A stretch of 64,000 bases of DNA from the NCBI RefSeq assembly GCF_003012795.1, contig NZ_PXYH01000003.1, positions 124,001 to 188,000 on the forward strand, written 5' to 3'. The stretch comes from Zobellella taiwanensis. Its GTDB lineage: Bacteria > Pseudomonadota > Gammaproteobacteria > Enterobacterales > Aeromonadaceae. Shown here piece by piece: positions 54,943 to 64,000 of this stretch. Position 1 is the stretch's first letter, and every line of letters begins with the position of its first letter. The notes under the pieces were generated by a model. That model saw nothing but the letters and a program-made list of their open reading frames with translations, was not told the DNA's origin and made no database searches. The position numbers and the translations under genes are program-made.

Positions 54943-57900
54943 CCGTTCCCCGCAGGCGCGGGGATAAACCGATCATCGTGCCCACCAGCCGGGAGCCGAA
55001 CTGCCGTTCCCCGCAGGCGCGGGGATAAACCGTTCAGCGTCGGCAAGGTCTTTGCCAAAACCTCCCCGTTCCCCGCAGGCGCGGGGATAAACCGAAATAC
55101 GAGAGTATTTTCTAAATAGAATTTTGCCGTTCCCCGCAGGCGCGGGGATAAACCGTAGGAATCCCCCCGACCCTCGCCACCCTCGAACCGTTCCCCGCAG
55201 GCGCGGGGATAAACCGGGTTATCGCATGATCATGGATAACCCGGCCACCCGTTCCCCGCAGGCGCGGGGATAAACCGTGGGAGCCAAAGACCCCACATGA
55301 GGCGCCCCCCCGTTCCCCGCAGGCGCGGGGATAAACCGTACTCCAGCGAGCGCCGGGCGCTATCCTCCGTCCGTTCCCCGCAGGCGCGGGGATAAACCGT
55401 CAATCTCGTGCCAGGTGGCGTGCAGCAGCTCCCGTTCCCCGCAGGCGCGGGGATAAACCGTGATTAGGCCGGACGGCTGGCGGGCGCACCCGCCGTTCCC
55501 CGCAGGCGCGGGGATAAACCGTATAACTCGATTCGCCTCCTTTCCGTTAACAACCGTTCCCCGCAGGCGCGGGGATAAACCGGCTTACTAAAAAAGGACC
55601 CCCATGGCCATCGACCGTTCCCCGCAGGCGCGGGGATAAACCGCCCCAGCCCTCGGCCGGCACGGTGAAATAGGGCCGTTCCCCGCAGGCGCGGGGATAA
55701 ACCGCGTTAGAGGTGTATTATCTCTCCGGCGTAATGCCGTTCCCCGCAGGCGCGGGGATAAACCGCGCCTTTCCCATGGCAAATACGCCATATCGTCCCG
55801 TTCCCCGCAGGCGCGGGGATAAACCGGTGGCGTAAGGCGCGGGTAGGTTCTCGGGGTCCCGTTCCCCGCAGGCGCGGGGATAAACCGGCATTTAACGGAT
55901 CTTCGAACTGGCATATATACCGTTCCCCGCAGGCGCGGGGATAAACCGCGCCCAATACCTACTGGCGGGATCTGTGCTTCCCGTTCCCCGCAGGCGCGGG
56001 GATAAACCGTGATGCCAAAACGATATCAGGTTGGGTAGGCTCCGTTCCCCGCAGGCGCGGGGATAAACCGTGCAGTATCACTGAACTCTGCACACGACCC
56101 GACCGTTCCCCGCAGGCGCGGGGATAAACCGGCTTCAACATCCGGATTGCCGGCAATATAGGGCCGTTCCCCGCAGGCGCGGGGATAAACCGTTACGCCC
56201 CGGGACTGTATCATGCCGGACTGGCCGTTCCCCGCAGGCGCGGGGATAAACCGTTCAGCATGAGCAGAGCCAGTTACTACGGCAGCCGTTCCCCGCAGGC
56301 GCGGGGATAAACCGAACAACGGCAACGTCGCCATTGCGAGAAAGCTCCGTTCCCCGCAGGCGCGGGGATAAACCGGTTACAATCAGGGTATTCGGATTCA
56401 ATTATTTCCGTTCCCCGCAGGCGCGGGGATAAACCGCCTGCCGCTCAGGGTTCACTGAGCAAGGTTGGCCGTTCCCCGCAGGCGCGGGGATAAACCGGGC
56501 TGCACCCCTTGGGGGCTACTCCGTGCTGTCCGTTCCCCGCAGGCGCGGGGATAAACCGGTGTTTTCGGCAAAATATACACTCTGCTCATGCCGTTCCCCG
56601 CAGGCGCGGGGATAAACCGGCGCCTACCTTGGCCCGCCACTGGGCCGAACCCCGTTCCCCGCAGGCGCGGGGATAAACCGGCAAACTCATCAAAATGCTG
56701 ACCGGCAAACAACCGTTCCCCGCAGGCGCGGGGATAAACCGCCCGTCAGGAGGCCGACAAGAACGCGCGGCTGCCGTTCCCCGCAGGCGCGGGGATAAAC
56801 CGGTCTAATAGTTGATCAACCAGACCAATCACGTCCGTTCCCCGCAGGCGCGGGGATAAACCGGCTGGCACGGCTTGAACCTTGTTTCTTTGATGCCGTT
56901 CCCCGCAGGCGCGGGGATAAACCGGTTCGGGATTCAGTGACACCCGAACTTCACCGCCGTTCCCCGCAGGCGCGGGGATAAACCGTAAAGAGGTACAGCC
57001 ACCCGCTCAGCGCTCCGCCGTTCCCCGCAGGCGCGGGGATAAACCGCAGGCCAATAACCGTGACACGAATAGCAATGGCCGTTCCCCGCAGGCGCGGGGA
57101 TAAACCGCGACTCATTCAGATAATCCGCCTGACCCTGCGCCGTTCCCCGCAGGCGCGGGGATAAACCGCAGAAACTGAATTGTTAATGGAATCATTTGTA
57201 CCGTTCCCCGCAGGCGCGGGGATAAACCGTAGGTTATCAGCAGGGAGGCGCCGTAACCCAGCCGTTCCCCGCAGGCGCGGGGATAAACCGCGCACCTCGA
57301 TGTACTCAACGCCACCGCTGGTCCGTTCCCCGCAGGCGCGGGGATAAACCGGTACTGGTGGACCTGATCAGCGGGCTGATACTCCGTTCCCCGCAGGCGC
57401 GGGGATAAACCGCATACCCACCTCGGAACAACCGGGGAATGGGGCCGTTCCCCGCAGGCGCGGGGATAAACCGGCCATCGGCGCCTGCAGCTACGGGATC
57501 GAGTCCCGTTCCCCGCAGGCGCGGGGATAAACCGGGTCCGCGCGACGGGGACCAGACGTTTATCTACCGTTCCCCGCAGGCGCGGGGATAAACCGGGTTG
57601 TGGCTGGTAATACTCTTACTCCGTTCACCGTTCCCCGCAGGCGCGGGGATAAACCGTATTTGAGGCCCGGCGCAAAGCCGACGGTATACCGTTCCCCGCA
57701 GGCGCGGGGATAAACCGGTACGGGCCAGATCGGCCATGGTGCCGAAGGTCCGTTCCCCGCAGGCGCGGGGATAAACCGGCGCTGCGGTGGACGGTAGACG
57801 CCGTCAGCCGCCGTTCCCCGCAGGCGCGGGGATAAACCGTCGGTGGAAGACGCCGCCCGCCGTTTCGAGCGCCGTTCCCCGCAGGCGCGGGGATAAACCG

Positions 57901-60900
57901 GCCGGGCAGGTGCGGCAGCACCTCAAGATCAACCGTTCCCCGCAGGCGCGGGGATAAACCGTTGAGCCCCCGCCAGTGGTGCTTTTCCAGCACCCGTTCC
58001 CCGCAGGCGCGGGGATAAACCGCGCCACCTGGGCCAGAATGCTGGCCTCATGGGCCGTTCCCCGCAGGCGCGGGGATAAACCGGTGCGCGAACTGTCGGT
58101 GGTGCTCGATGAAGCCCGTTCCCCGCAGGCGCGGGGATAAACCGAATATAATTCAACCTTTAGTTGAATGCAAACTCCGTTCCCCGCAGGCGCGGGGATA
58201 AACCGGAGTACGTTTTCGATGCCGCATCAACCGCCAGCCGTTCCCCGCAGGCGCGGGGATAAACCGCTGTGGCATCTCAGGTGCAGCAGGACGCTGACCC
58301 GTTCCCCGCAGGCGCGGGGATAAACCGTTCACCGAGATCGCCAACCACGCCTGGGAGGTCCGTTCCCCGCAGGCGCGGGGATAAACCGGCCAGAGCAGAT
58401 ACAGTGTCCGCAACCGAGACCCGTTCCCCGCAGGCGCGGGGATAAACCGCGCGCCAGCCGCCGGTGCCGCCGTACTGCCAGCCGTTCCCCGCAGGCGCGG
58501 GGATAAACCGTTACCTCCTGTTTATCGGTCAGCTCCAGGCCACCGTTCCCCGCAGGCGCGGGGATAAACCGGGTAATACTGCGGCATGATTGATAATCCA
58601 AATCCGTTCCCCGCAGGCGCGGGGATAAACCGCAGTCGGCAGGTCCGTCGTAATCGATCACCGACCGTTCCCCGCAGGCGCGGGGATAAACCGTGATCTA
58701 TCGCCAGGCGGTGTTCGCCCGCGCCCCGTTCCCCGCAGGCGCGGGGATAAACCGCTCCCCGGATATTGCCAGCGAGCCATAACGGTCCGTTCCCCGCAGG
58801 CGCGGGGATAAACCGCATTTCCATTAATCTACTTGTGCACATGAGTACCCGTTCCCCGCAGGCGCGGGGATAAACCGGTAATGAGTTGCTGAATGTAGCG
58901 GTATTCGTCCCGTTCCCCGCAGGCGCGGGGATAAACCGAAATGAAAATCAACTATCGCAAAAACATCGACCCGTTCCCCGCAGGCGCGGGGATAAACCGC
59001 TGATAAAAAACATAGCCAGCACCAGCCAGACCCGTTCCCCGCAGGCGCGGGGATAAACCGTCCTTCACGATCTGCGTCCAGGTGGTAAACGGCCGTTCCC
59101 CGCAGGCGCGGGGATAAACCGGAATTGGCTTACATGGTGGAGCTTCACCAGCGCCGTTCCCCGCAGGCGCGGGGATAAACCGGGCTGCCGGTTCTCTTGG
59201 GGGCTCGTTCACCGCCGTTCCCCGCAGGCGCGGGGATAAACCGGACAATTTATTCGACCAACTGACGGTGGTGACCCGTTCCCCGCAGGCGCGGGGATAA
59301 ACCGAACATGAAACCATAACAGGGGTTAATGAAAATCCGTTCCCCGCAGGCGCGGGGATAAACCGCAACGCCGCCCTAACGTGTCTGTCACAGTGGTCCG
59401 TTCCCCGCAGGCGCGGGGATAAACCGCATGGCCGAAATGGCTTCCCGCATGACATCAACCGTTCCCCGCAGGCGCGGGGATAAACCGGAAGTAGTCACAA
59501 CCCCGTCACCCTGGAGTTCCCGTTCCCCGCAGGCGCGGGGATAAACCGTAATGGTGAAATTTCATCCACTGGGCACAGCACCGTTCCCCGCAGGCGCGGG
59601 GATAAACCGTCCGGCAGGATCCATTATCACCTGCTGGTGCACCGTTCCCCGCAGGCGCGGGGATAAACCGTCACAGACTCCCCCCTCGGAATCAGGTCAA
59701 AACCGTTCCCCGCAGGCGCGGGGATAAACCGCACTGGGCTTGTTACCACGATTGAATCTCAAACCGTTCCCCGCAGGCGCGGGGATAAACCGATAGGCCC
59801 GTTCATCGTCGGGACGCTCCGCCACCGTTCCCCGCAGGCGCGGGGATAAACCGCGGGGGCAGTAGTCCCGTACTCTGAACCCATGCCGTTCCCCGCAGGC
59901 GCGGGGATAAACCGCGGCTATGTTGGAGCTAGTGGAGAAGATAGAACCGTTCCCCGCAGGCGCGGGGATAAACCGGTGGAGGTGTTTGGCGTCAAGCTGC
60001 AGATCACCCGTTCCCCGCAGGCGCGGGGATAAACCGGTCAACGAGCAGTTTATCCCCGAGCTGGAGATCCGTTCCCCGCAGGCGCGGGGATAAACCGCCA
60101 CCGTCAGCAATGACGGCTTCTGGCCGGATCCGTTCCCCGCAGGCGCGGGGATAAACCGCAGGCCATTCTGGCGCTCAGCCCCCAGCCCTTCCGTTCCCCG
60201 CAGGCGCGGGGATAAACCGGCCCAATTGGGATTGGGCAGCGTACAAAACTACCGTTCCCCGCAGGCGCGGGGATAAACCGGGAAATGTTTGATACCATCC
60301 GCGCCGGGAGTCCCGTTCCCCGCAGGCGCGGGGATAAACCGCGCAATCAGCACATCGCGCCGGGGGATGGCCTCCGTTCCCCGCAGGCGCGGGGATAAAC
60401 CGATCGACCTGGCCTGGCTGGGGGCCGATGTGGCCCGTTCCCCGCAGGCGCGGGGATAAACCGCCAGTACAGCGTGGATCTGGATGCCGGCATCGCCGTT
60501 CCCCGCAGGCGCGGGGATAAACCGCAGGATATTACGGCCATTCACCACGGGGGAAACCGTTCCCCGCAGGCGCGGGGATAAACCGACGAATCGCTCTAGT
60601 AATCTTGTCTCTTTTGGCCGTTCCCCGCAGGCGCGGGGATAAACCGTTTCCTTTGATGATATAATATTAGGGGCATGACCGTTCCCCGCAGGCGCGGGGA
60701 TAAACCGAAAAATGCAGGGATATTTTGATGGATTTATGACCGTTCCCCGCAGGCGCGGGGATAAACCGGGACAGGCCTCGGCGCTTCCTTTCCTTCCCCA
60801 CCGTTCCCCGCAGGCGCGGGGATAAACCGCGGTACTCAGTTGCCAAAATTGCTTACCATGCCCGTTCCCCGCAGGCGCGGGGATAAACCGTTACAACTTG

Positions 60901-63900
60901 ACCATCGACTTCGCAACTAATACCGTTCCCCGCAGGCGCGGGGATAAACCGCGGATGCTTTGCGGATACACCGGTATGCTGCTCCGTTCCCCGCAGGCGC
61001 GGGGATAAACCGCGCACGACGCCAACCGCCAGGCGCTGGCCCAGCCGTTCCCCGCAGGCGCGGGGATAAACCGCATATCGACACCAAGGGTTACAGTTAC
61101 CCGGCCCGTTCCCCGCAGGCGCGGGGATAAACCGGGTGTTCCACTGCTTGCGCAGCTTGGACGGGCCCGTTCCCCGCAGGCGCGGGGATAAACCGCGATG
61201 ATCTTGGTGGATCAGCTGAGAAGCAAACCGTTCCCCGCAGGCGCGGGGATAAACCGATCTGGTCAGACAGGATCTGCCGGTGCAGTTCCCGTTCCCCGCA
61301 GGCGCGGGGATAAACCGTATGCCAGCGCTGCCGCCATTCGCCGGGATGTCCGTTCCCCGCAGGCGCGGGGATAAACCGGCGTCGGCATAGAGCCGGAACA
61401 GGGAGGCGGCCCGTTCCCCGCAGGCGCGGGGATAAACCGCTGATATGTTGACCGGGCGGCCTTATTCTCGACCGTTCCCCGCAGGCGCGGGGATAAACCG
61501 AACAGCACTCCGCACCAATCCGCCGTTCATTACCGTTCCCCGCAGGCGCGGGGATAAACCGGACCCAGCCGTTCGCGAGCGGGTGATCCAGTACCGTTCC
61601 CCGCAGGCGCGGGGATAAACCGAAAAAGTGCTGGCCGGCATGTTGGCCCTGCAGCCGTTCCCCGCAGGCGCGGGGATAAACCGCTGCTGGAATTCCGCGA
61701 ACGTGGCGGGACTGACCGTTCCCCGCAGGCGCGGGGATAAACCGGCTGCTCAATGAGCAGCCTAAGCCGCTGGGTACCGTTCCCCGCAGGCGCGGGGATA
61801 AACCGCGTCTTCGCAGTCTTCCACCCAACAACACAAACCGTTCCCCGCAGGCGCGGGGATAAACCGACCTGTTAGCCGTCAGCGTGTTGCTGTTGCGCCC
61901 GTTCCCCGCAGGCGCGGGGATAAACCGGTTCACGTCGCTTATATTTTGGTTTTTATTCTCCGTTCCCCGCAGGCGCGGGGATAAACCGACTTTGCTTTTA
62001 TACATTGTCGGCAGCATGGTCCGTTCCCCGCAGGCGCGGGGATAAACCGTCTGCGGCCCTCGCTGGGCCTACCATCACCGACCGTTCCCCGCAGGCGCGG
62101 GGATAAACCGGAGCCGACATGGCCTACACCGAAACCGAGCTGCCGTTCCCCGCAGGCGCGGGGATAAACCGGCGTCTGCTGCTGTGTATTTTTGGGCTCC
62201 GTTTCCGTTCCCCGCAGGCGCGGGGATAAACCGCCTCAAGATGCCCTTGCGCCGGGTTTCTATGACCGTTCCCCGCAGGCGCGGGGATAAACCGCTTGTA
62301 TATGGCCTTGGCGGTGTCGATGGTCACCGTTCCCCGCAGGCGCGGGGATAAACCGTGCTACACTTGCACGAAATCGCGTTGGGCGAACCGTTCCCCGCAG
62401 GCGCGGGGATAAACCGAAGGCTAAAAAAAAGACCGAACAGATGGTCGGCCGTTCCCCGCAGGCGCGGGGATAAACCGATAGACGCCCAAAAGGTTACAAT
62501 CAGGGTATTCCGTTCCCCGCAGGCGCGGGGATAAACCGATTATCAAGACGATTTATTCGACTAGGATTGCCCGTTCCCCGCAGGCGCGGGGATAAACCGT
62601 GAGGATCGCACCATGTATCAGTTTCAAATCACCGTTCCCCGCAGGCGCGGGGATAAACCGTTTCCGACCCATTGGTCCCTCGTGTGCGGTGTCCGTTCCC
62701 CGCAGGCGCGGGGATAAACCGCTTTATGGCTTGGCGCTACGCAGGGAGCAACACCGTTCCCCGCAGGCGCGGGGATAAACCGCTATGGTTCTGGGGGATC
62801 TGCACTGCGAGAAACCGTTCCCCGCAGGCGCGGGGATAAACCGTTAAGTCATACCCTGGAATTCTTCATGTTCAACCGTTCCCCGCAGGCGCGGGGATAA
62901 ACCTCGCTGACGGCTGCCGCTTCCGCGTTGGTGTCCCCGTTCCCCGCAGGCGCGGGGATAAACCGCTATTGAGACAGACGGCAAGGCTATGACTTTGCCG
63001 TTCCCCGCAGGCGCGGGGATAAACCGAGGATTACGCGATGATTGAACAACGATCCCCCCCGTTCCCCGCAGGCGCGGGGATAAACCGTTTCAATGCACCG
63101 TGCAGTTTCACCGTCATCCCCGTTCCCCGCAGGCGCGGGGATAAACCGGAGCGACGCAAACCGCTGCCCAGCTCGACCGGCCGTTCCCCGCAGGCGCGGG
63201 GATAAACCGAGCAGATCGAGCCGAACAAGCGCTACCACGGCCCGTTCCCCGCAGGCGCGGGGATAAACCGCCTACTTGAATCGCGCCTTTCAGATTGGCG
63301 GTCCGTTCCCCGCAGGCGCGGGGATAAACCGGGCATTTTGCCCTGCCCGGTCGCGCAACTTAACCGTTCCCCGCAGGCGCGGGGATAAACCGTCGTTGTG
63401 CTCGCCCTTCTTCTGTGCTGTATCCCGTTCCCCGCAGGCGCGGGGATAAACCGGAGCTTGCACTGGTGCTGACTGATGGGGTTGCCCGTTCCCCGCAGGC
63501 GCGGGGATAAACCGGGTACTGACGGAGTGGTCAGGTCGGTTAACCTCCGTTCCCCGCAGGCGCGGGGATAAACCGATTGGTGATTCTATGTTCTGTGGTC
63601 ATTGTGGCCGTTCCCCGCAGGCGCGGGGATAAACCGGCATTTCCTCCGGTGTTATCAGTCATCATCCACCCGTTCCCCGCAGGCGCGGGGATAAAGGATG
63701 GGGTATTCCCGTTCCATGGCGTCCTGTCACCCGTTCCCCGCAGGCGCGGGGATAAACCGATTATCGAGATGGCCCCAGCGACTGGGATTGCCCGTTCCCC
63801 GCAGGCGCGGGGATAAACCGCGTTCCATCATCGCCATCGAGCGCATGATCGACTGTTCCCCGCAGGCGCGGGGATAAACCGTTTCCCTGGCTAATGATGA

Positions 63901-64000
63901 AAAGGGATATGCCCCGTTCCCCGCAGGCGCGGGGATAAACCGAGAGGATCTTGTTGCTGGATCTTTCCGGTGTACCGTTCCCCGCAGGCGCGGGGATAAA
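54943..64000 (+). CRISPR. type I-E CRISPR array, 149 repeats, open at window end
   Basis: The 29-bp repeat starts CCGTTCCCCGCAGGCG and ends GGGGATAAACCG, with a CCCCGC..GCGGGG hairpin and the 5' handle ATAAACCG typical of type I-E. Repeats recur every 61 bp (32-bp spacers). Phasing from 54943 to 63975 gives 148 intervals with four extra bases, so about four spacers have 33 bp (for example 55034-55065 region and 58816-58848). Repeat 149 is cut by the window end after 26 bases. Variant repeats: 62876 (last base T), 63670 (last three bases GGA) and 63853 (second base T). The first repeats, next to the leader, are perfect. Confidence 0.98.

Noticed and set aside
55588-63238. Many minus-strand open frames reading VYPRACGER, GLSPRLRGT and RFIPAPAGN repeats
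   Set aside because: These are translations of the CRISPR repeats in the three antisense frames; the 61-bp period shifts the frame at every repeat. There are no ribosome sites or families.
63577-63816. Plus-strand frame of 79 aa in the distal array
   Set aside because: Composed of repeat and spacer translation; it is open only because of variant repeats.

Overview
The window is chromosomal DNA of a GC-rich gammaproteobacterium. The gene set (TMAO respiration operon, Tad/Flp pilus locus, bioA/bioBFCD, type I-E CRISPR-Cas) and protein character fit Aeromonadales, perhaps Zobellella, Oceanimonas or Oceanisphaera. That genus guess is inference; no rRNA or other marker is present.

Layout. 1-12.2 kb is housekeeping and signalling: the end of a LysE-type exporter, a chemoreceptor with a C-terminal sensor, a lytic transglycosylase, a decayed phosphoribosyltransferase, a Na/Pi cotransporter, purU, a UshA-like nucleotidase lipoprotein, and a periplasmic molybdopterin-fold protein next to a GGDEF-EAL enzyme. 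12.3-17.0 kb is a leftward torECAD operon behind what looks like a class II FNR promoter. 17.3-25.1 kb holds an orphan ureE, a purine permease, a HigB2/HigA2 toxin-antitoxin pair between two identical terminators, a tandem hairpin-repeat array, asnS, a HepT/MNT toxin-antitoxin pair and an L,D-transpeptidase. 25.5-38.0 kb is a complete Tad (Flp) pilus locus with an extra AAA ATPase. 38.0-44.7 kb holds a second hairpin-repeat array, the biotin genes (bioA divergent from bioBFCD across a BirA-like operator) and htpX.

44.8-64.0 kb is the defence island. A WYL-domain regulator of BrxR/CapW type precedes cas3-casA-casB-casC-casD-casE-cas1-cas2, a leader, and a very long array: 149 repeats and 148 complete spacers by 61-bp phasing, still running at the window end. 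The cas genes, casA and casC above all, are visibly AT-richer than their surroundings, which suggests horizontal acquisition.

The most interesting observations are: (1) a Cas6e enlarged by an internal insertion that carries a SAP-like motif; (2) two spacers, 100 positions apart, from overlapping protospacers, which reveal an AAG PAM from the array itself; (3) a perfect FNR-like inverted repeat upstream of the WYL regulator; (4) two intergenic arrays built from the same hairpin modules, in which the middle hairpin differs on both arms in a compensatory way; (5) the extra AAA ATPase in the tad locus. I did not find a wholly new multi-gene defence system. The most unusual part is the regulated, SAP-Cas6e-bearing type I-E locus.
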